A DNA stretch of 33,254 bases from Eubacterium sp. (GTDB lineage Bacteria; Bacillota; Clostridia; Lachnospirales; Lachnospiraceae): positions 1-33,254 of the forward strand of contig JALEKC010000102.1 of assembly GCA_022769325.1 (NCBI GenBank), read 5' to 3'. A program made the position numbers and the translations under genes. Positions 7,548-15,416 of the stretch are shown in pieces. Below the pieces are notes generated by a model, which did no database searches, was not told the DNA's origin, and worked only from the letters and a program-made list of their open reading frames with translations. The first letter of the stretch is position 1. Each line of letters starts with the position of its first letter.

Positions 7548-9245
7548 ATGAGAGGACCCAAAGCACCTAAGGACCCAACTAAAAAAAGACCTTGTTTGTA
7601 CTTGATGTTAGATAAGGATATCGCCGGACTGCCGGGAAGAGATGGCAGTTGTCGGGATACCAATTATATGGAGGGAAGACTGGTTAATCAGGTAAAAGGA
7701 ATTTGTGGCGATGTGGAGGAAGAGATTCTTAAACTCCTGGAGTCCTTTGAAGGAGTTCGGAAATTGGTACATAGTGTGGGAATTAGTATAACCGCACATG
7801 AAGAGAGTCAAAAAAGCAGTTTTGTCGATTTTACCATGAATTGCTATGGGAAAGTGGATAAATATGTGACAGGAAGTAATATTTGTGCAAAATGCCCATG
7901 TAATGGAGAAGAAGTTACCATTCTTCTTTCCGATGTGCCGGAAAATGAGCAGGATGATATTATCGGGGAGTTTGACTTTGATTTTCCACAGGAGTGTAAG
8001 AGTGCCAGTGTAACTCTTAAATTCTATTTAAATGATGGATATCAGGTTCCGGAGATTGAGGTAGATCCTCCGATTGATTTTGATTCAAAAGAATATCAGG
8101 AGATGATTGAACGCTCCCTTTTGAATCTGGGAAATATAAAGCGCCTGAAAACAGCCATTGAAAAGGCAGAACGTGGGGAAGATGTGACCATTGCTTATAT
8201 TGGTGGTTCCATTACTCAGGGAGCCGGTGCGAAGCCGATTGCAAGTAAATCCTATGCTTATTTGTCTTACCGGGGCTTTTGTGAAAAATTTACACCGGAT
8301 GATGGCGCCCATGTGACATTTGTGAAAGCAGGAGTGGGGGGGACTCCTTCGGAATTAGGTATGATTCGATACGAAAAAGAAGTGACAGAATATGGTAAAA
8401 TCAAACCGGATATTGTGATTGTGGAATTTGCAGTAAATGATGAAGGAGATGAGACCGAGGGAGTTTGCTTCGAAAGTCTTGTGCGCAAAATTGCCAAGGC
8501 GGATTATAAACCGGCAGTAATTATTAATTTTGCCGTCTTTATGAGTGAATGGAATCTGGAGGATCGCTTGGTCCCTATTGGAAACCATTATGATTTGCCT
8601 ATGGTGAGCGTGAAAGCAGCAGTGGTTCCACAATTTTCGGGAAATACCGTCGTTACAAAGAGACAATATTTTTATGATATTTTTCATCCGACCAACGACG
8701 GACATCGTATCATGGCAGATTGTCTGATTTCTTTATTTGAACAGGCAAAGAAAGCTGAGATGCCGGAAAAAGACAGTGATTTTTCAGTGGAGCCGGTGAA
8801 GGGGGCAGAGTTTGAAGATGTTATTTTAGTAGATGCCTCCAATGTGGAACAGTATGGAAAAGTGACCCATCGTGGATTTGATCATAAGGATACGGAAATT
8901 CAATACGTAGAGCGTAATTTAAGCAGCGAGCCATCTCCGGTATTGGAAAATGGATGGGCCAAGGCTTATGATACCAAAGACGCAGAGTTTGTATTGGAGA
9001 TAAAGGCAAGAAATATTGTGCTGGTATCAAAAGATTCCGGGACTCCACGGTTTGGAAAAGCCGATATTTATGTCGATGATAAATTGGTCCTGACGGCGGA
9101 TCCCCTCGTGAATGGATGGAATCATTGCAATCCTCAAATTATTTTGAATGATAAAGAGACCGCAGAACATGTAGTAAAGATTGTGATGCATCCGGGGGAG
9201 GAAGAAAAAGCATTTACGATTCTTGGTTTTGGAGTAACCTTATAG
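7548..9245 (+). CDS. SGNH/GDSL-family hydrolase with flanking beta-rich domains
   Basis: A 565-aa protein with no signal peptide. The central SGNH esterase domain (about residues 205-405) shows the four family blocks: nucleophile S221 in YIGGSITQG, Gly in AGVGGTPS, N297 in EFAVND, and the D377-x-x-H380 dyad in YDIFHPTNDGH. The N-terminal 200 residues hold beta-rich segments of unknown role. The C-terminal 150 residues (ILVDASNVEQYGK to the end) look like a beta-sandwich, possibly sugar-binding. Relatives often deacetylate oligosaccharides, which would suit imported acetylated xylan fragments, but the substrate is inferred. I chose ATG 7548 because AAAAGGAG (7533-7540) precedes it. The upstream in-frame ATG at 7506 lies inside mscS. 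Confidence 0.85.
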   Translation: MRGPKAPKDPTKKRPCLYLMLDKDIAGLPGRDGSCRDTNYMEGRLVNQVKGICGDVEEEILKLLESFEGVRKLVHSVGISITAHEESQKSSFVDFTMNCYGKVDKYVTGSNICAKCPCNGEEVTILLSDVPENEQDDIIGEFDFDFPQECKSASVTLKFYLNDGYQVPEIEVDPPIDFDSKEYQEMIERSLLNLGNIKRLKTAIEKAERGEDVTIAYIGGSITQGAGAKPIASKSYAYLSYRGFCEKFTPDDGAHVTFVKAGVGGTPSELGMIRYEKEVTEYGKIKPDIVIVEFAVNDEGDETEGVCFESLVRKIAKADYKPAVIINFAVFMSEWNLEDRLVPIGNHYDLPMVSVKAAVVPQFSGNTVVTKRQYFYDIFHPTNDGHRIMADCLISLFEQAKKAEMPEKDSDFSVEPVKGAEFEDVILVDASNVEQYGKVTHRGFDHKDTEIQYVERNLSSEPSPVLENGWAKAYDTKDAEFVLEIKARNIVLVSKDSGTPRFGKADIYVDDKLVLTADPLVNGWNHCNPQIILNDKETAEHVVKIVMHPGEEEKAFTILGFGVTL

Positions 9246-9540
9246 CAAGGTCAAATGCCTTATGAACGTCATTTGACTTATTTGCCCTGGCAGATGCCTA
9301 CGAATTGCTCCGTTGCTTCGCAACTTTCGCAATTCTACAAACATTCGAAATTCGCTGATTTACTGCGTAAATCGCTTCTTTCTCATGTTTGGCGGGTCCC
9401 AAGGTCAAATGCTAAAGGAAACGCCCCCGAATATGCATTCGGCGGCAAGTCGTCGGCACAAGAGATACAAGAACTACGTTCTTGTGAGTGCCTCCTCAAG
9501 CATGAACGTCATTTGACTTTGGGACCCTGGCATCAAGATA
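9246..9540. repeat. Structured intergenic repeat element (multi-hairpin, terminal repeats)
   Basis: This fills most of the 378-base gap before the two-component system. ATGAACGTCATTTGACTT occurs twice (9262-9279 and 9502-9519), each followed shortly by CCCTGGCA. The right half is bounded by inverted arms at 9394-9411 and 9510-9527, starting GGGTCCCAA and ending TTGGGACCC, with one mismatch in 18. Inside are hairpins CCGAAT/ATTCGG (loop ATGC, near 9428-9443) and ACAAGAAC/GTTCTTGT (near 9466-9485). The left half has GAATTGC (9302-9308)/GCAATTC (9329-9335) enclosing GTTGC/GCAAC, and GATTTAC (9357-9363)/GTAAATC (9367-9373) enclosed by AAACAT/ATGTTT. I see no gene in it. It looks like a mobile or repeated palindromic unit, with two related copies side by side. 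Confidence 0.8.
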
Positions 9541-9543
9541 CAT

Positions 9544-9583
9544 TTTACATGGATTTTACATGGACTTCTAACTTGTTTTACAA
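9544..9583 (+). promoter_or_regulatory. Pho-box-like operator: four 7-mers spaced by 4 bases
   Basis: TTTACAT (9544-9550), TTTACAT (9555-9561), TTCTAAC (9566-9572) and TTTACAA (9577-9583) are each separated by exactly four bases, an 11-bp period. This is the geometry of PhoB/PhoP binding sites, where TT(A/T)ACA-like half-sites repeat every helical turn. It lies 41 bases before the start of a PhoB-like regulator gene, so autoregulation is likely. Candidate -10 elements (TAAGGT at 9592 or TAATAC at 9597) are weak, as expected for an activator-dependent promoter. Confidence 0.6.
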
Positions 9584-9623
9584 AACAATGCTAAGGTAAT
9601 ACAAGGAAAAGGAGATGAGAGAA

Positions 9624-10295
9624 ATGGCTTTAATCTATGTGGTAGAGGATGATTTAAATATTCAGGAAATTGAAATGTTTGCTCTTAAGAACAGTGGATA
9701 CCGGGTGGAAGGATTTGATAATGCCAAGGAGTTCTTTTCTAAATTGACGGAAAAGACCCCGGATTTGATTCTTCTTGACGTGATGCTTCCGGATTTAGAT
9801 GGATTATCCATATTGAAAAAAGTTCGGACACTTCCGGATACAAAAAAAACGCCGGTGATTTTTGTTTCGGCAAAAACATCGGAAATGGATAAGGTAAAAG
9901 GACTGGATTTGGGAGCAGATGATTATCTGGCAAAACCTTTTGGGGTTATGGAACTGATATCACGAGTCAAGGCATTACTTCGGCGAAGCAATGCGGAAAT
10001 GGAAGAAAAGAGTCTGACACTTGGTAACATTCACATTGACAGTGAAAAACATTGTGTCCATGTGGGGACTGAACTTTGTGAATTGACATATAAAGAATAT
10101 GAACTATTGAAAATGATGATGCAAAATGTGGGCATTGTGCTGACCCGTGACCGCATTATGGACCGCGTATGGGGCACGGATTACGAAGGGGAATCGCGAA
10201 CCCTTGATATGCACATTAAGACTCTTCGGAAAAAACTTGGCGAAGAAGGATCGCGCATTAAGACCGTTCGGAATGTGGGGTATGTTCTCGAATGA
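9624..10295 (+). CDS. OmpR/PhoB-family DNA-binding response regulator (PhoB/PhoP-like)
   Basis: A 223-aa two-domain regulator. The receiver (about residues 1-120) has the acidic pair EDD at 8-10, phosphoacceptor D52 in LILLDVMLPD, Ser/Thr in FVSAKT and Lys in YLAKPF. The winged-helix effector (about 128-223) has LTYKEYELLKMMMQNVGIVLTR and the terminal block RTLDMHIKTLRKKL...VRNVGYVL. I chose ATG 9624, nine bases after AAAAGGAG (9607-9614). An ATG at 9615 is too close to that site. The gene overlaps the kinase start by four bases. The upstream Pho-box-like repeats and the kinase type support a phosphate-response role, which is inferred. Confidence 0.93.
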   Translation: MALIYVVEDDLNIQEIEMFALKNSGYRVEGFDNAKEFFSKLTEKTPDLILLDVMLPDLDGLSILKKVRTLPDTKKTPVIFVSAKTSEMDKVKGLDLGADDYLAKPFGVMELISRVKALLRRSNAEMEEKSLTLGNIHIDSEKHCVHVGTELCELTYKEYELLKMMMQNVGIVLTRDRIMDRVWGTDYEGESRTLDMHIKTLRKKLGEEGSRIKTVRNVGYVLE

Positions 10296-11629
10296 AGAAA
10301 AAATTGAATCATACTTTTCTTCTGGTAGCAGCCATTACGATAGGCATGACAGTTTTGCTCTTTAGTTTTGTGTTTTATCAGCTGCTTTGCGAAGAAGTAA
10401 ATGCCAGTCTTCGAAATGATGCCATTATTTTAGAAAGTGCATTGGAAGACACCGATGGAAAATGGGAAACCGTCAACAGTATGAAGTTTGATAATCTTCG
10501 TGTGACGATTGTAAATCAGGAAGGTACTGTGGTGTATGATAATTTTGCCAATGCCGGTAAGATGGATAATCACAAAGATCGACCAGAGATTGATGAAGCC
10601 TTGGAAAAAGGAGAAGGAAGTTCCATTCGACATTCCGATACCCTGGCAAAAAATTCATTTTATTATGCCCTGCGAAGGCCCGATGGGACGGTGCTGCGAG
10701 TGGGGAAAGAGTCCGATAGTCTCTATAGTATTTTATTGGATATCCTGCCGGAAATCATTGCCATTATTGTGTTGGTTTTTGTCATAAGCTGGATTCTCAC
10801 TTTGATTTTTGCTCAAAGTATCATTAAACCGATTCAGCAGATGGCAGAGGATCTGGATTCCGTTGAGGAAGAAAAAGGATATAAAGAATTGGTTCCCTTT
10901 ATTCGGCACATCAAAGAGCAGCATGCGGATATTATCAAAAATGCCAAAATGCGTCAGGTGTTTACGGCCAATGTGTCTCATGAATTAAAGACTCCGCTGA
11001 CATCCATATCCGGGTATGCAGAATTAATTGAAAATGGTATGGCTACGGATGCAGATGTGCAGCGGTTTGCCAAAGAAATTCATCGAAATTCGAAAAGGTT
11101 ATTGACCCTGATTAATGATACCATCCGTCTGGCGGAGCTGGATGTGACGGAAAAAACCATTGAATTTGAGGATGTGGACTTGTATGAACTGGCAGAAAGC
11201 TGTGTCAGCATGCTTCAGGTCAATGCGGAAAAACACGGCGTTTACATTACTCTTTTTGGTAATACGACACATATATATGCCAATAAGGGAATGATGGAAG
11301 AATTACTCTACAATTTGTGTGACAATGCCATTCGTTATAATAAAGAGGGTGGCAATGTGAATGTGATTATAAAAGAAGAGGATGATTCGGTAGAATTGCA
11401 GGTAAAAGATACGGGAATTGGTATCCCGCAAAAGAGTCTGGAACGTGTTTTTGAGCGATTTTACCGCGTGGACAAAAGTCGTTCCAAGCAAACCGGTGGC
11501 ACGGGACTTGGTCTTGCCATCGTCAAACATATTGTGGCAAAGCACAATGCTAGGATAGAATTGCAGAGTGAATTGGGAAAAGGTACGACAATTACGGTCA
11601 TATTTCCAAAAAATACTTTACAAGAATAG
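10292..11629 (+). CDS. Sensor histidine kinase (PhoR-like), partner of the upstream regulator
   Basis: A 445-aa membrane kinase. TM1 is at about residues 8-30, an extracytoplasmic sensor domain at 31-150 (with VTIVNQEGTVVYDN, PAS-like), TM2 at 152-174, then a HAMP-like linker. The phosphoacceptor is H230 in FTANVSHELKTPLTSI. The ATPase domain has the N box (LLYNLCDNAIRYN), G1 (DTGIGIP), F (FERFYRVDKSRS) and G2 (GGTGLGLAI). This layout is the PhoR/WalK-like class. It shares an ATGA overlap with the regulator gene, so the pair is one unit. No PhoU or Pst genes are nearby. Confidence 0.94.
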   Translation: MKKKLNHTFLLVAAITIGMTVLLFSFVFYQLLCEEVNASLRNDAIILESALEDTDGKWETVNSMKFDNLRVTIVNQEGTVVYDNFANAGKMDNHKDRPEIDEALEKGEGSSIRHSDTLAKNSFYYALRRPDGTVLRVGKESDSLYSILLDILPEIIAIIVLVFVISWILTLIFAQSIIKPIQQMAEDLDSVEEEKGYKELVPFIRHIKEQHADIIKNAKMRQVFTANVSHELKTPLTSISGYAELIENGMATDADVQRFAKEIHRNSKRLLTLINDTIRLAELDVTEKTIEFEDVDLYELAESCVSMLQVNAEKHGVYITLFGNTTHIYANKGMMEELLYNLCDNAIRYNKEGGNVNVIIKEEDDSVELQVKDTGIGIPQKSLERVFERFYRVDKSRSKQTGGTGLGLAIVKHIVAKHNARIELQSELGKGTTITVIFPKNTLQE

Positions 11630-11645
11630 ATTTTCATATTATAAT
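11617..11645 (+). promoter_or_regulatory. Promoter for the oxidoreductase operon
   Basis: TTTACA (11617-11622), a 17-bp spacer and TATAAT (11640-11645) form a near-consensus sigma-A promoter. The -35 lies inside the last codons of the kinase gene. Transcription should begin near 11652, at the base of the hairpin described next. Confidence 0.65.
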
Positions 11646-11652
11646 TTCTATT

Positions 11653-11680
11653 AGTGTCATTTTATCAACAAAATGGCACT
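11653..11680 (+). other. Leader hairpin or kinase terminator
   Basis: AGTGTCATTTT (11653-11663) pairs with AAAATGGCACT (11670-11680) over 11 bp with one G-T pair and a 6-base loop, followed by ATTGTTTTGT. The T-run is imperfect, so it may be a weak terminator for the two-component operon. Because the promoter just upstream would start RNA at its base, it may instead be a 5'-end hairpin of the oxidoreductase mRNA. Confidence 0.55.
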
Positions 11681-11732
11681 ATTGTTTTGTAGCACAAGCT
11701 GATTGAAACTAAAAAGAAAGAGGGAACTAACC

Positions 11733-12314
11733 ATGAGTGAGCTAACAGAATTTCGTTGGCATGGAAGAGGCGGACAGGGTGCAAAGACTGCGGCACTTCT
11801 TCTTGCTGATGTCGCATTTAAGACAGGAAAACATGTGCAGGGATTTCCGGAATATGGTCCGGAACGAATGGGAGCACCAATTACAGCCTACGATCGTATC
11901 AGTGATGATGTGATTCGCGTCCATTCCAATATTTATGATCCGGATTATGTGGTTGTTGTGGATGAAACCCTGCTGCATGCGGTTCATGTTACGGATGGAC
12001 TGAAGGAAGAAGGGGCGATTTTGGTCAATACATCAAAATCAAGTGATGAAATCCGTCCATTGCTCAATGGATATAAAGGACGGGTTTTTACCATTGATGC
12101 AAGAGATGTCTGTATGAAAACACTGGGAAAATATTTTCCAAACACCCCAATGTTAGCTGCCATTGTAAAGATTTCTAAAATCATGGAAGAAGAGAAATTT
12201 ATCAGTGAGATGGAGACTTCCTTGAGCCATAAATTTGCAAAGAAGCCGGAAGTGCTGGAAGGAAATATGAAAGCTCTTCGTCTGGCAATGCAGGAGGTAC
12301 GTGGAGATGAGTGA
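11733..12314 (+). CDS. porC: 2-oxoacid:ferredoxin oxidoreductase, gamma subunit (pyruvate type likely)
   Basis: Gamma subunit (193 aa) of a four-subunit enzyme that oxidises pyruvate or another 2-oxoacid to acyl-CoA and CO2, passing electrons to ferredoxin. RWHGRGGQGAKTAA at the N-terminus is the family signature, followed by QGFPEYGPERMGAPITAY. The domain ends near residue 180 with an E-x-N-x-x-A helix. I chose ATG 11733 after AGAAAGAGGG (11715-11724). It is first of four genes in the order gamma, delta, alpha, beta, typical of the archaeal/Thermotoga-type split enzyme. Pyruvate versus branched-chain 2-oxoacid use cannot be told from sequence by eye. Confidence 0.9.
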   Translation: MSELTEFRWHGRGGQGAKTAALLLADVAFKTGKHVQGFPEYGPERMGAPITAYDRISDDVIRVHSNIYDPDYVVVVDETLLHAVHVTDGLKEEGAILVNTSKSSDEIRPLLNGYKGRVFTIDARDVCMKTLGKYFPNTPMLAAIVKISKIMEEEKFISEMETSLSHKFAKKPEVLEGNMKALRLAMQEVRGDE

Positions 12315-12615
12315 GATGAAATATGCAAAGGATATTAATGAGAATTCAGCCTGGCAGGATCTTACACCGGGGTTACAAATCTATGAATCCGCTACTTCAA
12401 AGGATTTTGAAACAGGAGAATGGAGAGTAAATACCCCGGTATTTGATGCAGTAAAATGTAAACAGTGTTTGTTATGTGTACCATATTGCCCGGACAGTGC
12501 AATTCCGGTTTCCGGAGGCGAACGAGGGGAATTTGATTTGATGCATTGCAAAGGATGTGGTATTTGTGTAAAAGCATGTCCTTTTGATGCCATTACGATG
12601 AAGGAGGGCAAATAA
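12307..12615 (+). CDS. porD: 2-oxoacid:ferredoxin oxidoreductase, delta subunit (2x[4Fe-4S] ferredoxin)
   Basis: A 102-aa ferredoxin-like subunit that relays electrons from the catalytic subunits. Two classic cluster motifs are present: CKQCLLCVPYCP (about residues 55-66) and CKGCGICVKACP (about 82-93), each CxxCxxCxxxCP. The extra N-terminal segment (residues 1-50, with WQDLTPG and WRVNTPVFD) is standard for PorD. I chose ATG 12307 because AGGAGG (12292-12297) is nine bases upstream. A GTG at 12301 is too close. The start overlaps the porC stop, indicating coupling. Confidence 0.93.
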   Translation: MSEMKYAKDINENSAWQDLTPGLQIYESATSKDFETGEWRVNTPVFDAVKCKQCLLCVPYCPDSAIPVSGGERGEFDLMHCKGCGICVKACPFDAITMKEGK

Positions 12616-12616
12616 A

Positions 12617-13816
12617 ATGGTAAATAGTATATTGGAACGTATGTCTGGAAATGAAGCAGTTGCACATGCGATTAAGCAGGTGGAGCCGGATGTAATGCCG
12701 GCATTTCCGATTACACCTTCTACGGAATTGCCTCAATTTGTATCCAATTTCATTGCCAATGGTGAAATTGCAACAGAATTTATACCGGTTGAAAGTGAAC
12801 ACAGTTCCATGAGTGCTGCCATAGGAGCATCGGCAGCGGGAGCTCGTGCCTTGACAGCAACTTCTTCCTGTGGATTGGCATTGATGTGGGAAGTACTTTA
12901 TGTAGCCGCTTCCAATCGACTTCCTCTTTGTATGGCAGTTGTCAACCGTGCTTTGTCCGGACCACTTAATATCAATAGTGAGCACTCCGATAGTATGGGA
13001 GCGAGAGATTCCGGATGGATTCAGATTTATGCGGAAAATAATCAGGAAGCCTATGACAATTTCATTCAGGCATATCGTATCTCCGAGCATAAAGATGTCA
13101 TGCTTCCGATTATGATTTGTCAGGATGGTTTTATTACCAGCCATGCCGTTGAAAATATTACATTGATGGAAACCAAGGATGTCAAAGAGTTTGTTGGTAC
13201 ATATGAGCCGGAGCATTTTCTTTTGAATCCGGAGGAACCAATGGCAATTGGGCCTTACGCAGTATCCAATTATTGTATGGAAGCAAAACGTGCCCAGGCA
13301 CAGGCGATGATGAATGCCAAACAGGTCATCATTGATGTGGCAGATGAATTTCGTGAACTCACCGGACGTGGCTTCGGTTTGTTTGAAGAATATTGCCTTG
13401 AGGATGCGGAGTATGCCATTGTGGCAATTGGTTCTGCATGCGGTACCGTAAAAGATGCTGTGGATTGTATGCGAAAAGAAGGAAAAAAAGTAGGTTTATT
13501 AAAAGTTCGTGTGTTCCGTCCTTTCCCGGCAGAAGAAATGGCTGAAGCTTTGAAAACATGTAAAGCCGTGGGAATATTTGACCGATGTGAGAGCTATAGT
13601 GCCAATGGAGGTCCTTTGGGGTCAGAATTGATGGCAGCTATGTATCGGAATAAAAATACGGCAGAGACTGTAAATTATATATATGGTTTATCCGGACGTG
13701 ATTTAACAGTAGATCAGGTAGAAGCAACATTTGAAGAATTGATGAAGGTGGCAGAAGAGGGAACATCCGGAAATGCTTACCGATATATCGGACTTCGGGA
13801 TAAGATGGAGGATTGA
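12617..13816 (+). CDS. porA: 2-oxoacid:ferredoxin oxidoreductase, alpha subunit
   Basis: Alpha subunit (399 aa), holding the pyrimidine-binding domain for thiamine diphosphate and the domain II region. Visible blocks are GNEAVAHAIKQ at the start, MPAFPITPSTELPQF, FIPVESEHSSMSAAIGASAAGARALTATSS and the C-terminal SYSANGGPLGSEL. Length and motifs match PorA of four-subunit enzymes. It starts at ATG 12617 one base after the porD stop, with GGAGGG (12602-12607) inside porD. The dense spacing of all four subunits shows one operon. Confidence 0.94.
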   Translation: MVNSILERMSGNEAVAHAIKQVEPDVMPAFPITPSTELPQFVSNFIANGEIATEFIPVESEHSSMSAAIGASAAGARALTATSSCGLALMWEVLYVAASNRLPLCMAVVNRALSGPLNINSEHSDSMGARDSGWIQIYAENNQEAYDNFIQAYRISEHKDVMLPIMICQDGFITSHAVENITLMETKDVKEFVGTYEPEHFLLNPEEPMAIGPYAVSNYCMEAKRAQAQAMMNAKQVIIDVADEFRELTGRGFGLFEEYCLEDAEYAIVAIGSACGTVKDAVDCMRKEGKKVGLLKVRVFRPFPAEEMAEALKTCKAVGIFDRCESYSANGGPLGSELMAAMYRNKNTAETVNYIYGLSGRDLTVDQVEATFEELMKVAEEGTSGNAYRYIGLRDKMED

Positions 13817-13820
13817 TGAG

Positions 13821-14759
13821 ATGGAAGCAAAATTTGATTTTAAAGAAATACAGGAAAGAGAAGAACGTCTGGCACCGGGACATCGTATGTGTGCCGGATG
13901 TGGTGGAACCATTGCCGTAAGAAATGTATTGAAAGCACTTCATCCCGGAGATAAAGCAGTTATCGGAAATGCCACAGGATGTCTGGAAGTATCAACTTTT
14001 ATGTATCCTTATACAGCTTATGAGGATAGTTATATCCACAATGCTTTTGAAAATGCCGGTGCCACCTTGAGTGGTGTGGAAACGGCTTACCGCTTTATGA
14101 AGAAAAAGGGAAAATTAAAAGAAGATTACAAATTTATCACCTTTGGTGGTGATGGTGGTACTTATGACATCGGTTTTCAGTCTTTGTCAGGTGCCATGGA
14201 ACGTGGTCATGACATGGTTTATGTCTGCTATGACAATGGTGCTTACATGAATACCGGAATTCAGCGTTCTTCTGCAACCCCGATGTATGCGGATACTACC
14301 ACTACACCCGCTGGAAAAGAGTCTCAGGGAAAACCACAGACCCGAAAAGATTTGGCAGCGATTTTGGCTGCTCACAATATTCCTTATGTTGGTCAGACTA
14401 CTTTTATCGGAAATATGAAAGACTTATATACCAAATCCGAACGTGCGATTTATACAGAAGGGCCGGCATTTTTAAATGTTATGGCACCGTGTCCGCGAGG
14501 ATGGCGTTATGAGGCAGCAGATATTATGGATATCTGTAAATCCGCAGTGGAGACCTGCTATTGGCCATTATTTGAAGTGATTGATGGAAAATGGATTTTG
14601 AATTATGAGCCGAAAAAGAAACTTCCAATTGAAGATTTCCTGAAACGCCAAGGAAGATTTAAACATTTATTTAAACCGGGAAATGAAGATTTGATTGTGG
14701 CTTTCCAAGCTGAAGTTGACCGCCGTTGGGACGAACTTTTGGAACGTTGTCATGCATAA
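13821..14759 (+). CDS. porB: 2-oxoacid:ferredoxin oxidoreductase, beta subunit
   Basis: Beta subunit (312 aa), carrying the thiamine diphosphate-binding domain. CAGCGG (residues 24-29) supplies cysteines found near the N-terminus of the family, GGDGGTYDIGFQSLSGAMERG is the TPP/Mg motif (in part GDGGTYDIG), and YDNGAYMNTGIQRSSATP is the diagnostic active-site block. PorB ends with the FKPGNEDLIVAFQ region. I chose ATG 13821, nine bases after GGAGG (13807-13811). An upstream in-frame ATG at 13773 lies inside porA with no ribosome site. Confidence 0.95.
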   Translation: MEAKFDFKEIQEREERLAPGHRMCAGCGGTIAVRNVLKALHPGDKAVIGNATGCLEVSTFMYPYTAYEDSYIHNAFENAGATLSGVETAYRFMKKKGKLKEDYKFITFGGDGGTYDIGFQSLSGAMERGHDMVYVCYDNGAYMNTGIQRSSATPMYADTTTTPAGKESQGKPQTRKDLAAILAAHNIPYVGQTTFIGNMKDLYTKSERAIYTEGPAFLNVMAPCPRGWRYEAADIMDICKSAVETCYWPLFEVIDGKWILNYEPKKKLPIEDFLKRQGRFKHLFKPGNEDLIVAFQAEVDRRWDELLERCHA

Positions 14760-14796
14760 TCAAAGTTGAGTGACAAAAAAAGAGAGTGTGGATGAG

Positions 14797-15339
14797 ATGG
14801 ATAATCAAGACATACAAACCTACTTTTTGGAAAATGTTTCGATGTTTCAAAAAATATGTGACCGTATCAAATTTGCGGACATATCTCGTAGTGAATTTGC
14901 TATGGTGCATATGATTCATTGCAAACAAAATGAGGCTGCTTCATTAACTTTGAGTGATTTGGCAGGCTTTTTGGGAATCTCATCCCCTGCCGTTTCTCGC
15001 ATGATAAAAACCTTGGAAGATAAAGGTTATGTTTTTCGTAGGGTGAGCGAAAAAGATCGCCGTATCAGTTTTGTTTCCCTGACAGAAAAAGGTGAAGAGG
15101 TCCATGGGGAGTGTGCAGAAAAAATGCAGCAATGGGGTGAGCAAACTATGAATGCCATGGGTCGGGAAAATATAATACAATTGTTATCCCTTCTTTCTCT
15201 CTTTTTCCAGACTTTTGAAGAGGTACTGGATTCCGATGGAAAAACGGCGATATCTGTTATCTTGCAAAAAAGGCAGCAGGGGAATATACCCAGAGGTGGA
15301 AAATCTTCAAATGGAGAAACAACAACAGAATCGAGATAA
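14797..15339 (+). CDS. MarR-family transcriptional regulator
   Basis: A 180-aa winged-helix regulator. The DNA-binding region spans about residues 45-110: SDLAGFLGISSPAVSRMIKTLEDKG for the helix-turn-helix, then the wing VSEKDRRISFVSLTEKG with the conserved D-R residues. Dimerisation helices flank it at both ends, and the last 30 residues are polar. MarR proteins usually repress nearby genes and respond to small ligands or redox signals. It follows porB by 37 bases on the same strand, so it may control that operon. The start is uncertain: GTG 14770 and GTG 14788 are also in frame, and no strong ribosome site is visible. Confidence 0.88.
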   Translation: MDNQDIQTYFLENVSMFQKICDRIKFADISRSEFAMVHMIHCKQNEAASLTLSDLAGFLGISSPAVSRMIKTLEDKGYVFRRVSEKDRRISFVSLTEKGEEVHGECAEKMQQWGEQTMNAMGRENIIQLLSLLSLFFQTFEEVLDSDGKTAISVILQKRQQGNIPRGGKSSNGETTTESR

Positions 15340-15354
15340 TGATGAAAGAATAAT

Positions 15355-15404
15355 AGGCTGTCTGTACTGACAATGAATAGTTCAGTTACAGGCAGCCTTT
15401 TTTT
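15355..15404 (+). terminator. Rho-independent terminator after the MarR gene
   Basis: AGGCTG (15355-15360) pairs with CAGCCT (15393-15398). The stem is extended inward by CTGTA/TACAG and ACTGA/TCAGT with one bulge, and a run of seven T follows. It sits between convergent genes. In the minus direction the hairpin is followed by only a mixed A/T tail, so termination of the GH43 transcript here is possible but weaker. Confidence 0.87.
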
Positions 15405-15416
15405 AGTGACTTGATA

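Noticed and set aside
9255-9599. Reading frames of 114 and 67 aa in the gap after the SGNH gene
   Set aside because: They lie across the hairpin repeat element and have no ribosome site or recognisable protein features.
12593-13216. 207-aa minus-strand reading frame inside porA
   Set aside because: Antisense to a clear enzyme gene; the Cys/Arg-rich translation is typical of opposite-strand noise.
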